From positions 1 to 42,489 of the forward strand of contig DAHUYK010000103.1 of the NCBI GenBank assembly GCA_027315245.1: a stretch of 42,489 nt of DNA, given 5' to 3'. Shown here piece by piece: positions 24,969 through 35,436 of the stretch. Numbering within the stretch: position 1 is the stretch's first letter; each line of letters starts with the position of its first letter. Made by a program: the position numbers and the translations under genes. The stretch is from Vulcanimicrobiota bacterium. Its GTDB lineage: Bacteria > Vulcanimicrobiota > Vulcanimicrobiia > Vulcanimicrobiales > Vulcanimicrobiaceae. The notes beneath the pieces are model-generated. The model was not told where the DNA came from, ran no database searches, and saw only the letters and a list, made by a program, of their open reading frames with translations.

Positions 24969-25580
24969 CTACCGCGCGATAGGCAGGTGATATGCCGCCG
25001 CGAGGTCGTGCATTGCCGTCGTCAGAATCGCATGGTACTGTGCATCGGCGGCTAGGCCGTACTTGGCATCGATATCGTGCATGACGGCAACATGGACGGG
25101 GTGCGAGACCGCGCGATCGAGCATGACCTCGACGTTGAAACCGTTTCCGGTCTGACCGGCTTCCCAGAGCGCACGTGCAAGCGCGGCTCCGTTATTCGGG
25201 TTCGGATTCGGCGTCGACGGGAGCGCAATGCCTTTCGCCTTGACGATACGCAACGAATCGGCGACGACAAAGTCGAACGTCTTGACGAACTGCCCGATCT
25301 GCTCGCGGCCGTACTGCGCCGTGAGCTTCTTGAGTTCGGCGTTGAAGAGCGGGCCCGTGAGCCTGCGCAGGAGAGTGACGGTGTCGAAGTGCTGCGGGCC
25401 ACCGCCTGCTTCGATCATCGACAGTGTCACCGGGAGAGCGGGTGACCCCGTATAGACGCAGCACGAGCCGGAGAAGCGGGTCGGCTGGTCGACGAGGCCG
25501 TGCATGAGCGACGCGGAGGCGATTCCTCCACCGAACGCTGCAAGAGAGAAGAGCATCGCGAGCGATCGCAAGTTCCTCAA
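24969..25580 (-). CDS. Secreted protein downstream of ECF sigma/anti-sigma
   Basis: A 203-residue protein with a signal peptide (MRNLRSLAMLFSLAAFGGGI...). The mature part starts with a cysteine pair (GSCCVYTG) and is mostly helical (LLRRLTGPLFNAELKKLTAQ, FVKTFDFVVADSLRIVKAKG). A Pro/Asn stretch (PSTPNPNPNNG) and several histidines follow (SHPVHVAVMHDIDAKYG, ILTTAMHDLAAAYHL). I do not recognise the family; the histidines could bind metal or heme. It follows the anti-sigma gene by 85 bp and is a plausible regulon member or sensor partner of that pair (inference). Confidence 0.6.
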   Translation of the reverse strand: MRNLRSLAMLFSLAAFGGGIASASLMHGLVDQPTRFSGSCCVYTGSPALPVTLSMIEAGGGPQHFDTVTLLRRLTGPLFNAELKKLTAQYGREQIGQFVKTFDFVVADSLRIVKAKGIALPSTPNPNPNNGAALARALWEAGQTGNGFNVEVMLDRAVSHPVHVAVMHDIDAKYGLAADAQYHAILTTAMHDLAAAYHLPIAR

Positions 25581-25665
25581 CTGATTTTCCTTTCGTACGA
25601 GACGAGCAGTGCTGATTTTGCTCTACTGGAACGCACGAGCAGGCTCTTTGGATTGCGCGCGTTGT

Positions 25666-26316
25666 CTACAGGCGCACGAAAACCACGGGCTTGGTCGTCG
25701 GCTGGGGCGACCCGCCCGCGGGCTCGACGCTGATTGCGACGGCAGCGAGCGTGGCGGTATCCATCGCGACGTTGACCGTCGAAGACGTAGCCGGGAAGGT
25801 GACGGAGGGCGAGACCCTGCGCGCTCCGCGGGCGAGCGTCCAAACTTGGTAGACGCGGCCCGCCGGCAGCGGCGCGAGGCGTTGTGCGATCGTGATGCGG
25901 TCCTTTTTCACATAGAGCACACCGTCCGCAAATGCGTAGCGCCGTACGATGCCCGTACCGGGGTGCGTCGTCCAAGGGTGCCATGCAAACGCTGCGACCC
26001 CGAGCAATGCCAGCGCTATGCAGGCTGCGATTGCGGCTAGCGGACGCGTCCTCAGCTTCGCAATGCGATTTTGGGGTCGAACCCTCTGCATGATCCGTTC
26101 TTTGAGCAGCGGGCTTACTTGGGGGCCCTCCTCGCCCGTCTCGCACGCCTGTACCGAGTACGCCAGCGCGGTCACGGCCGAGAGAAGCTCGCGATACTCC
26201 GTCGTGCACTCGTCGCATCCATGCAAGTGTTCGGTAACGCCGGCGACGTCTACAACGGGCAGCGTGCCGAGCGCGTAAGCCGCGACCTTCTCCAGCATCG
26301 CGTCATGAGGCGTCAT
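25666..26316 (-). CDS. Anti-sigma factor, RskA-like with zinc-finger domain
   Basis: A 216-residue membrane anti-sigma factor. The N-terminal anti-sigma domain has the H-x3-C-x2-C zinc motif in EHLHGCDECTTEY (about residues 29-37), which sequesters the cognate ECF sigma. One membrane helix follows (PLAAIAACIALALLGVAAFAW, about 93-113). The C-terminal extracytoplasmic domain is of RskA type, with ITIAQRLAPLPAGRVYQVW and VAISVEPAGGSPQPT near the end. The start overlaps the sigma stop by 4 bp (ATGA), the usual coupling of sigma and anti-sigma. The signal it senses is unknown. Confidence 0.92.
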   Translation of the reverse strand: MTPHDAMLEKVAAYALGTLPVVDVAGVTEHLHGCDECTTEYRELLSAVTALAYSVQACETGEEGPQVSPLLKERIMQRVRPQNRIAKLRTRPLAAIAACIALALLGVAAFAWHPWTTHPGTGIVRRYAFADGVLYVKKDRITIAQRLAPLPAGRVYQVWTLARGARRVSPSVTFPATSSTVNVAMDTATLAAVAISVEPAGGSPQPTTKPVVFVRL

Positions 26317-26873
26317 CGTATGCCAACCTCTTGCAGTTCAGCTCTGAGCTTTCGCAGCCCCGCTCGGATGCGCGTCTTTACCGTGCCGAGCGGCACGCCC
26401 GAACGGCGAGCGATCTGGTCGTGGGAAAGACCATCGAAGAATCCTAGCTCGATTGGCTCGCGCTGCTCCTGCGGTATACGAGCGAGCGCACTGCGAACAT
26501 TGCGGCTCTCGAGCTTGCGCATTACGTAGTCATCGAGCGCATCTTGCGCAGAGGGCATCGCCGGAATCTCGCCCTGCACAACGAACGCACCGCCGCGCAA
26601 TACGTCGATGCCGCGGTTGCGCGCAACACGCGCAATCCACGCGCCGAAGTTACCGCCGCGAAAGGCTGTCGGATCGCTCCAAATCTTTAGGAATACGGAC
26701 TGCGTCACGTCTTCGGCGCCCCTAACATCCGAAAGAACTCGCAGCGCGATGCCGTACACGAGGCGATGATACTGATCGTAGAGCGCCTCGAACGCAGCCG
26801 CGTCGCGGCATCGAATGCGCTCTACGAGCGCCGCCTCATCCACCCTCCACCATTCGCCGCACACGTTCCGCAA
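26313..26873 (-). CDS. ECF RNA polymerase sigma factor (SigK-like)
   Basis: A sigma-70 family ECF protein of up to 186 residues. Region 2 shows AAFEALYDQYHRLVYGIALR, then EDVTQSVFLKIWSDPTAF and FGAWIARVARNRGIDVLR. Region 4 shows IPQEQREPIELGFFDGLSHD followed by the helix-turn-helix IARRSGVPLGTVKTRIRAGL. The extreme N-terminus is uncertain: TTG 26873, GTG 26864 and GTG 26843 are all in frame, and the last gives MDEAALVERI, a more family-like start. It lies 42 bp after the SigB-like gene and is coupled to its anti-sigma. It probably controls envelope or oxidative stress genes (inference). Confidence 0.93.
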   Translation of the reverse strand: MRNVCGEWWRVDEAALVERIRCRDAAAFEALYDQYHRLVYGIALRVLSDVRGAEDVTQSVFLKIWSDPTAFRGGNFGAWIARVARNRGIDVLRGGAFVVQGEIPAMPSAQDALDDYVMRKLESRNVRSALARIPQEQREPIELGFFDGLSHDQIARRSGVPLGTVKTRIRAGLRKLRAELQEVGIR

Positions 26874-26915
26874 AGCTTCCCCTTCGCAAAACGCGCGAGC
26901 CCTCGCTTTGGATTG

Positions 26916-27722
26916 CTACTCTTTGAGGACCGAGCGCAGCTTGTCGAGTGCCTTCGCTTGCAGCCGGGAGACGTGCATTTGCGACACGTTGAGCCGTTGC
27001 GCGATCTCCGTCTGCGAGACGGATTCGAAGAAGCGCAAGTAGATGATGACGCGCTCGCGGCCCGACAGCACGGCAAAGGCTCGCTCGAGGTTTGCACGAT
27101 CTTCGAGCAGTTCGAGACCGGAGTCGTTCGCGCCGACGGTATCGGCGAGGGTCTGGGAGCGGCGGTCGCCGTCGCCGGAGATCTCGGAATCGAGCGAGAG
27201 CAGGTTGTAGGCTTGCCCCAACTCCTGCGCTTCGAGAATCTCTTCTTCGCTTGCCTCCAAGTGCGCGGAGAGTTCCGCCACGGTCGGACTGCGGCCGAGC
27301 TGCACGGCAAGCTTCTCGCTAGCACGGTTCACGGCCAAGTTCAGCTCCTGCAAACGGCGCGGAACCTTCACCGCCCACCCTTTATCGCGGAAATATCGTT
27401 TGATCTCGCCGACGATCGTCGGCGTCGCGTACGTCGTGAACTCGACGCCGCGGTCGAGTTGAAACCGGTCGATCGCCTTGAGCAGTCCAACGGTTCCCAC
27501 CTGCACGAGATCGTCGATCGGTTCGCCGCGATTTGCGAACTTCAGCGCCAGAAAGCGTACGAGGTTGAGGTGCGCGACCACGAGGTCGTTGCGCAGGCTT
27601 TCGTACGCGGGATCGAGGTTTTCCGGTTCCGCTTCGTGTCGTTGACGCACCTGTTCGAAGCGACCAAAGAGCCTTCGAGTCCGCTCCCGTGTGGACCGAG
27701 AGGCGTGGTTGCGCTCGGGCAC
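26916..27722 (-). CDS. SigB/SigF-type RNA polymerase sigma factor
   Basis: A 268-residue group 3 sigma factor. Region 2 is visible as NLVRFLALKFANRGEPIDDL, VQVGTVGLLKAIDRFQLDRG and TYATPTIVGEIKRYFRDKGW. Region 3 follows as VPRRLQELNLAVNRASEKL. Region 4 has VLSGRERVIIYLRFFESVSQ and the helix-turn-helix TEIAQRLNVSQMHVSRLQAK. This is the stress/sporulation sigma architecture controlled by RsbW/SpoIIAB-type partners. The GTG start at 27722 lies 1 bp after the RsbW-like stop. The STAS, RsbW-like and sigma genes run in that order, as in sigB/spoIIA operons. Confidence 0.94.
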   Translation of the reverse strand: MPERNHASRSTRERTRRLFGRFEQVRQRHEAEPENLDPAYESLRNDLVVAHLNLVRFLALKFANRGEPIDDLVQVGTVGLLKAIDRFQLDRGVEFTTYATPTIVGEIKRYFRDKGWAVKVPRRLQELNLAVNRASEKLAVQLGRSPTVAELSAHLEASEEEILEAQELGQAYNLLSLDSEISGDGDRRSQTLADTVGANDSGLELLEDRANLERAFAVLSGRERVIIYLRFFESVSQTEIAQRLNVSQMHVSRLQAKALDKLRSVLKE

Positions 27723-27723
27723 G

Positions 27724-28140
27724 TTAGGACGGCGAGCGTTTGAACATGACGAGATCTGCTTCCCCTGCGCCGCGCGGCTCGTGCTCGACCGAATCCATGA
27801 GCGCCCGAATGAGGAAAATGCCGAGATTCCCGGCAGCCGCCTCGTCGGCAGTTGGTTCGTTAACCGGTTCAGGCGTGGGCAGACCGAAGTTTCGCACCCT
27901 GATACGCAATCCGTCCGGGACGCTTTCGCAGATCACGTCGATGCGATCGCCGCCGCGAGCGATCGCGTGCACGAGGGCCTCGGCAACCGCAAGTTTGACG
28001 TCTTCGATTTCCTCTATCGAAAACTGCAACCGCGACGCGACCGCGGAGACGGCGAGACGGGCGATCGACACCCATTCTGCCTTGGCGGGAATGCGCAACT
28101 CGACGACGTCCTCCGCCGCCCGGTGCGCCGGCGCGTTCAT
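27724..28140 (-). CDS. RsbW/SpoIIAB-like anti-sigma factor with altered ATPase residues
   Basis: A 138-residue HATPase_c (Bergerat-fold) protein placed between STAS and sigma genes, so it should bind the SigB-like sigma. The fold is clear from IEEIEDVKLAVAEALVHAI (N box), LRIRVRNFG (G1 region) and GNLGIFLIRALMDSVEH (G2 region). Two residues differ from working kinases. The N-box Asn that coordinates Mg-ATP is His in EALVHA, and the G1 Asp that contacts adenine is Asn in VRNFG. Kinase activity may be weak or lost while sigma and antagonist binding remain (inference). It overlaps the STAS gene by 4 bp. Confidence 0.88.
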   Translation of the reverse strand: MNAPAHRAAEDVVELRIPAKAEWVSIARLAVSAVASRLQFSIEEIEDVKLAVAEALVHAIARGGDRIDVICESVPDGLRIRVRNFGLPTPEPVNEPTADEAAAGNLGIFLIRALMDSVEHEPRGAGEADLVMFKRSPS

Positions 28141-28481
28141 ACAAGCGCTCGAAGAGCCGCATCCTCGTTGTCAAAGATGCCGAAGATCATGACGAGTCCC
28201 GTAATATCGAATATCTTTTTGATCTGCGGGTTTGTGCAGACGAGATTGACCGAGCCGCCGTGTTCGCGTACGCGCTTGAGCCCGCCGATGAGGACACCGA
28301 GCCCCGTTGAATCGATGTACCGCACTTTCTCGAGATTGATGACCAGGTTATACACGCCGCGATCGATGAGGTTTCCGATAGCATCCTTGAGCTTCGGAGA
28401 GGTATAGACGTCGATCTCGCCCGAGAGGTCGACTACGGACGAATCTCCCTTCGCCTCACGCACGTTCACCTTGATGTCCAA
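28137..28481 (-). CDS. STAS-domain anti-sigma factor antagonist (RsbV/SpoIIAA-like)
   Basis: A single STAS domain: VVDLSGEIDVYTSPKLKDAI, VINLEKVRYIDSTGLGVLIG, GGSVNLVCTNPQIKKIFDIT. The DSTG motif keeps the serine/threonine phospho-acceptor site used by RsbW-type kinases. In its unphosphorylated form the family frees sigma from the anti-sigma. The start is debatable. ATG 28499 overlaps the YtxH stop but lacks a ribosome-binding site. TTG 28481 has AGGAG exactly 7 bp upstream, formed by the overlap region itself, so I prefer it (114 aa). It overlaps the RsbW-like gene by 4 bp. Confidence 0.92.
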   Translation of the reverse strand: MDIKVNVREAKGDSSVVDLSGEIDVYTSPKLKDAIGNLIDRGVYNLVINLEKVRYIDSTGLGVLIGGLKRVREHGGSVNLVCTNPQIKKIFDITGLVMIFGIFDNEDAALRALV

Positions 28482-28491
28482 CGGTTCGCTC

Positions 28492-28806
28492 CTATTCATC
28501 TGGGTTAAAGTGTACCTCGTCGTAACCCGAACGAGCGTCATCGGTAACGGTGCGCCCTCGCTCGTAGAGATCGTTTGCGTTGGCTTGCCACTGTGCCGCA
28601 GCGTCGGCAACGCGATCGCGCACGTCGTTGACTTTTGTGCGCAGATCCTCGGTCGCGTCTTTGGCAAAGTTCGACGCCTCCTTGGCCTTGCCGAGAAGCA
28701 TGTCGCGCGCGTCCTCTCGCGTGAGCGCAAGCGCAACCGCGGCGCCGATGGCGGCGCCGACGAAAAACCCACCGAAAAAGCCGCTGCCGCGGCGTTCATT
28801 TGCCAT
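28492..28806 (-). CDS. YtxH domain-containing protein
   Basis: A 104-residue protein with the YtxH pattern: a glycine-rich membrane helix at about 8-28 (GSGFFGGFFVGAAIGAAVAL) followed by a charged amphipathic coiled-coil tail (KAKEASNFAKDATEDLRTKV). In Firmicutes such proteins are general-stress or envelope proteins. It sits 6 bp after the DUF948 gene, and its stop overlaps the alternative ATG of the STAS gene. It therefore belongs to the stress operon. Confidence 0.85.
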   Translation of the reverse strand: MANERRGSGFFGGFFVGAAIGAAVALALTREDARDMLLGKAKEASNFAKDATEDLRTKVNDVRDRVADAAAQWQANANDLYERGRTVTDDARSGYDEVHFNPDE

Positions 28807-28812
28807 GATGTG

Positions 28813-29217
28813 CTAACTCCTCGGAGTCGCGTCCTTCGCACTCTTTCCCGTAACCAAACGTCGCAAACCAGCGCTCAAGCCGCCCAGCGTCGCCCCGACG
28901 TTGACGATCGCGGGAGAGACAGCCTCGCGGACGAGCGAGGTAGCGCTGGAGACGGAGCCGGCGATGCTTTCGAGCGCACCTACGGCCCTGCCCAGCTTTG
29001 CAAGCGTCTCGTCTGCCGTTGCCGAGATGCCTTCCACATGGCCGAGCGCCTCGACGATGGGTGCGCCGACGCCGGCGATCTGCCTATCCACTTCGTCGAG
29101 GGTCTTGCGCAGGCGCGCCAAAAGCCTCGCAAGCGCCAGCATCGCGACGAAGATCCCCAACCCCACGAGCAAGGCCCCGAGACCGGCGCCGATGTCGAGA
29201 ATGCTTGGCCAGTCCAT
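28813..29217 (-). CDS. DUF948-like membrane-anchored coiled-coil protein
   Basis: A 134-residue protein with an N-terminal membrane helix (about 5-32, ILDIGAGLGALLVGLGIFVA) and a long heptad-rich tail (LLARLRKTLDEVDRQIAGVG, VEGISATADETLAKLGRAVG). This resembles DUF948 proteins, which in many genomes lie next to YtxH genes, as here. The function is unknown; an envelope-stress or structural role is plausible. The ATG at 29217 is 1 bp after the cysteine desulfurase stop. Confidence 0.78.
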   Translation of the reverse strand: MDWPSILDIGAGLGALLVGLGIFVAMLALARLLARLRKTLDEVDRQIAGVGAPIVEALGHVEGISATADETLAKLGRAVGALESIAGSVSSATSLVREAVSPAIVNVGATLGGLSAGLRRLVTGKSAKDATPRS

Positions 29218-29218
29218 G

Positions 29219-30352
29219 TCAAGTCCGGCGCAGTTCGGAGACGGCGTTGGGGATGACCTGCAGGACGCGGTCGATCTCGATCTCGGTCGTCCATGGTGCC
29301 AGCGAGATTCGTATTGCCGCGGAGGGGTCTGCGGTGCCGAGCGCCGCGATCACATGACTCGGCGCGGCAACTCCCGAGGTGCACGCGCTCCCTGGGGAGA
29401 CGGCAATGCCCTCGAGGTCGAGGCGAGCGGCGAGCAGGTCGGCGCGTACTCCGGAGAACGAAAGATTCGTGAGGTCAGGCAACCGCGGCTCGGAGCCGTT
29501 GACGCGGCTGAGCGGCACCTTCGCGAGGAGGCCCCTCTCCAGGCGATCGCGCAGCCGGCGAACGTGCTCCGTAGAACGCTCGACTTCGGCGTACGCCGCT
29601 TCGAGTGCGGCCGCCGTCCCGGTTGCAGCGGCAACGTCCTCCGTTCCGGCTCGTCTGCCCCGCTCTTGCCCTCCGCCCGGAACGAGCGGCACTAAAGGGG
29701 TACCCTCCCGTACATAGAGGAGCCCGAAGCCTTTGGGCCCTCCGAACTTATGCGCGGCCAGCGCAAGCGAGTCGACGCGCAGCGCGCCCACGTCGAGCGG
29801 CAACCAGCCGGCAGCGGCGATCGCATCGGTGTGAAATGCCGCGTTCCGCTCGTGCGAGATCTCTGCAAGCCGCTCAATTGGCGCGATCGTACCTATCTCG
29901 TTGTTGGCGTACATGACGGTTGCCAATGCCGTATCGTCTCGCATGGCCGCGGCGAACGCGTCGACGTCGAGCGCGCCGTGGCGATCGACGGAAAGCGTGG
30001 TTATTTCGTATCCTCTCTCCGCGAGCGCGTTCATGGCGCCGAGCACGGCTGCATGCTCGGTAGCACAAGAAAGCACGTGCTTTCCGGAGCGCGCTGCAGC
30101 AAGCCCTACGATGGCCAGCGCATCGGACTCTGAGCCGCCGCCGGTGAAGACGATCTCGCTGCGCTTCGAGCGCAGTACGCGCGCGATGCGCTCGCGTGCC
30201 TCCTCGAGCGCCGCGCGGGCAGCGCGTCCTTCGCGGTGCAGAGAACTGGCATTATATGCCGGCCCCTCCAGGAAGGGGCGCATGGCCTCCAGCGCTTGCA
30301 CGCGCAGCGGCACGGTCGCTGCATAGTCGAGGTAAATTCGAGTTTGCGTCAC
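29219..30352 (-). CDS. Cysteine desulfurase (NifS/IscS class V aminotransferase)
   Basis: A 377-residue PLP enzyme that removes sulfur from cysteine for Fe-S cluster or thio-nucleoside synthesis. Start: VTQTRIYLDYAATVPLRVQA. Visible motifs: FTGGGSESDALAIVGLA, CATEHAAVLGAMNALAERG, VMYANNEIGTIAPI, the PLP-lysine site LALAAHKFGGPKGFG, and the catalytic cysteine loop SPGSACTSGVAAPSHV. GTG 30352 with GGAAAG upstream is preferred; the frame continues to 30475 but crosses a terminator hairpin. No iscU or tRNA thiolase gene is adjacent in the window. It heads the gene row leading into the stress-sigma module. Confidence 0.94.
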   Translation of the reverse strand: MTQTRIYLDYAATVPLRVQALEAMRPFLEGPAYNASSLHREGRAARAALEEARERIARVLRSKRSEIVFTGGGSESDALAIVGLAAARSGKHVLSCATEHAAVLGAMNALAERGYEITTLSVDRHGALDVDAFAAAMRDDTALATVMYANNEIGTIAPIERLAEISHERNAAFHTDAIAAAGWLPLDVGALRVDSLALAAHKFGGPKGFGLLYVREGTPLVPLVPGGGQERGRRAGTEDVAAATGTAAALEAAYAEVERSTEHVRRLRDRLERGLLAKVPLSRVNGSEPRLPDLTNLSFSGVRADLLAARLDLEGIAVSPGSACTSGVAAPSHVIAALGTADPSAAIRISLAPWTTEIEIDRVLQVIPNAVSELRRT

Positions 30353-30430
30353 AGGGCTTTCCAAGGGGCGTCGTCTACGATGCGGTTGTGCGAAGCTCCA
30401 TTGCACACTCCGAGAAGTAGCAACGGGAAC

Positions 30431-30465
30431 AGCCGGTCCGACTCTGTCGGGCCGGCTCTTTTTTT
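30431..30465 (+). terminator. Rho-independent terminator on the plus strand
   Basis: A 12-bp stem (AGCCGGTCCGAC / GTCGGGCCGGCT, one G-T pair) closes a TCT loop and is followed by CTTTTTTT. Polarity is plus strand only; the other strand has no T-tract. Both flanking genes are on the minus strand, so the transcript it ends is not explained by any annotated gene. Confidence 0.8.
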
Positions 30466-30496
30466 CTGGGTGCATGCTTGCGACAAGCGTCGCACA

Positions 30497-31747
30497 TCAC
30501 TCGCGCCGCTCGTTTTTTGGCGGTTCGAAATACACGCGCCCGATCAGGTTCTCGGGTAAGAAGGTCTGCTGCACGGCGTAGTCGTCGTGCGAGTAATGAT
30601 ACTCTCGTCCATACCCGAGGTCGCGCATGAGCCCCGTGGGAGCGTTGCGTAAGTGCAACGGCACGGGCTCGTTTCGCGAATCGCGCACGTCCTGCAGAGC
30701 GGCCGCGTACGCGCCACCGACGCTGTTGCTCTTGGGTGCCGTCGCGAGGTACAGCGTCGCGTGTGCGAGCGGGTAGAACCCTTCGGGCATTCCGACGAAG
30801 TGCACCGCCTGCTGCGCTGCGACGGCGACGGCAATGCCGCGCGAGTCGGCGAGCCCAACGTCTTCGGAGGCTAAGATCACGAGCCGCCGGGCGATGAACA
30901 ACGGGTCTTCGCCGCCCTCGATCATTCGCGCGAGCCAGTAGACCGACGCGTCAGGATCGCTGCCACGGATGGATTTGATGAAGGCGGAGATCGTGTCGTA
31001 GTGTGCGTCTCCTCCCTTGTCGTACGTCGACGCTCGGCGCTGCATGGCCTCGAGAATCTCTGCACGTGCGATCGCGTGCGGCGTTCCCATATGGGACGCC
31101 GCCGCGAACTCAAGTGCGTTGAGCGCGGCGCGAGCGTCGCCGTTGGAGAGCCCGACGAGCGCTGCTCGCGCATCGTCGTCGAGCGTAAGGTTCTGCTCGC
31201 CCAAACCACGCTCGCGGTCCGAAAGGGCCCGGTCGACGATCGTACCAACCTGCTCGTCACTCAGCGAGGACAGCACGAAGACGCGTGCACGCGAAAGGAG
31301 CGCCGAGTTCACCTCGAAGGACGGGTTTTCGGTCGTGGCGCCGATGAGCGTGACGGTTCCGTCCTCGACGTACGGCAGGATCGCATCCTGCTGCGCCTTA
31401 TTGAAGCGATGAATTTCGTCGATGAAGAGCACGCTGCGCTTACCGAGCCTGCGCAGTCCTTGTGCCTGCGCGACGACCCGCCGGAGATCGGCAACGCCGG
31501 CACTGACTGCGGAAAGGTGCGTGAACTCGCTCTTCGTCGCGGCGGCGACGATCTCGGCGAGCGTCGTTTTTCCCGTCCCCGGAGGGCCCCAGAGAATCAT
31601 CGACGGCGCCGCGTCGCGCTCGATGGCGCGGCGCAGCGGCCGATCCGGGCCGACGATCTCTTGCTGTCCGACGAACTCGTCGAGCGTGCGCGGCCGCATG
31701 CGCGCCGCCAGCGGCACGCTCGAGCGCGGAGGCTCGAAGAGGCTCAC
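30497..31747 (-). CDS. rarA: Replication-associated recombination protein A (RarA/MgsA AAA+ ATPase)
   Basis: A 416-residue clamp-loader-like ATPase active at stalled replication forks. Start: PLAARMRPRTLDEFVGQQEI. Walker A is WGPPGTGKTTLAEIV, Walker B is VLFIDEIHRFNKAQQDA, sensor 1 is LIGATTENPSFEVNSALLSR and sensor 2 is LSNGDARAALNALE. The C-terminal half carries the RarA-specific tetramerisation domain with DAHYDTISAFIKSIRGSDPD, ASVYWLARMIEGGEDPLFIA and the ending YHYSHDDY. Length is normal for the family. It overlaps the LptA-like gene stop by 4 bp. Confidence 0.96.
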   Translation of the reverse strand: MSLFEPPRSSVPLAARMRPRTLDEFVGQQEIVGPDRPLRRAIERDAAPSMILWGPPGTGKTTLAEIVAAATKSEFTHLSAVSAGVADLRRVVAQAQGLRRLGKRSVLFIDEIHRFNKAQQDAILPYVEDGTVTLIGATTENPSFEVNSALLSRARVFVLSSLSDEQVGTIVDRALSDRERGLGEQNLTLDDDARAALVGLSNGDARAALNALEFAAASHMGTPHAIARAEILEAMQRRASTYDKGGDAHYDTISAFIKSIRGSDPDASVYWLARMIEGGEDPLFIARRLVILASEDVGLADSRGIAVAVAAQQAVHFVGMPEGFYPLAHATLYLATAPKSNSVGGAYAAALQDVRDSRNEPVPLHLRNAPTGLMRDLGYGREYHYSHDDYAVQQTFLPENLIGRVYFEPPKNERRE

Positions 31748-32406
31748 GGTGCCGGCGTCGGCAGCCCTGGAATACGGATGGGTTTCGGCGTGGCGATGTG
31801 CGGCTGCACCGTACTCGGGAACTGCATCGTGACGTTTCCTTGTGCGTGTGCGACACCGGTGATCGTGTTGTAGGCGATGTGCTCCGCAACGACGTTGCGG
31901 TCTCCCTGCGCGACGCGGGCGTTTCCGGAGAGGTAGAGCATGTGGCTGGCGTCGTTGAGCATGCCGCGATCGGCGTCGACCGTGGTAGGCCCCTGCACGT
32001 AATGTACGTGTCCGACGGCATCGTAGACGCGCGACTTGCCGTCGATATGCACGGTGTCGGCACTGAGCGTCGACGGTCCGTTCGGGTGGCTGATGCTCGC
32101 GCTCGCAAGCCCGGCGAAGTTTCCGCTCGTATCGTGCATCGTGACGTTACCGTAAAGTGTGACGACTTGCGTCTTGTAGTTGCCGCTGGCGCGGTCTGCC
32201 TCGACGTCGCCGCCCACACGCGTCATGAGCACCTTGCTCGGCGCGCTGAAGTTGCCTGTCTTTTCATTGAAGTCGAGTGACGCCGTGTGGACCGTCCATA
32301 TTCCGACGGCAAACGACGTATGAAGCGCACCCGGTACGGGCGGGGGCGCCGGCGCCGCGCCGACGACGCCCGCGAGCATCGCGAGGATCTGCAGTTTCAT
32401 TCTCAT
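31744..32406 (-). CDS. LptA/OstA-like periplasmic protein
   Basis: A 220-residue protein with a signal peptide (MRMKLQILAMLAGVVGAAPA) and repeated beta-jellyroll strands of OstA/LptA type: VTLYGNVTMHDTSGNFAGLA, ADTVHIDGKSRVYDAVGHV, LYLSGNARVAQGDRNVVAEH, GVAHAQGNVTMQFPST. It ends in a Pro-rich tail (PKPIRIPGLPTPAP). LptA bridges the periplasm for LPS transport, so the family supports a diderm envelope. It lies between the YrdC-like gene and rarA rather than with lptB, so it could be a related protein of the same fold instead of LptA itself. Confidence 0.75.
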   Translation of the reverse strand: MRMKLQILAMLAGVVGAAPAPPPVPGALHTSFAVGIWTVHTASLDFNEKTGNFSAPSKVLMTRVGGDVEADRASGNYKTQVVTLYGNVTMHDTSGNFAGLASASISHPNGPSTLSADTVHIDGKSRVYDAVGHVHYVQGPTTVDADRGMLNDASHMLYLSGNARVAQGDRNVVAEHIAYNTITGVAHAQGNVTMQFPSTVQPHIATPKPIRIPGLPTPAP

Positions 32407-32414
32407 TTCGGACC

Positions 32415-35381
<2,967 letters not shown>

Positions 35382-35436
35382 TACAGGTGGTTACGCGCGT
35401 GCTTCGCGTTGCAGGGTCGAACGCCCCGCCGTTTCT

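Noticed and set aside
30353-30465. SRP (4.5S), 6S or tmRNA gene
   Set aside because: The conserved SRP core (GGAAGCAG-like) and tmRNA tag features are absent; only the terminator is solid.
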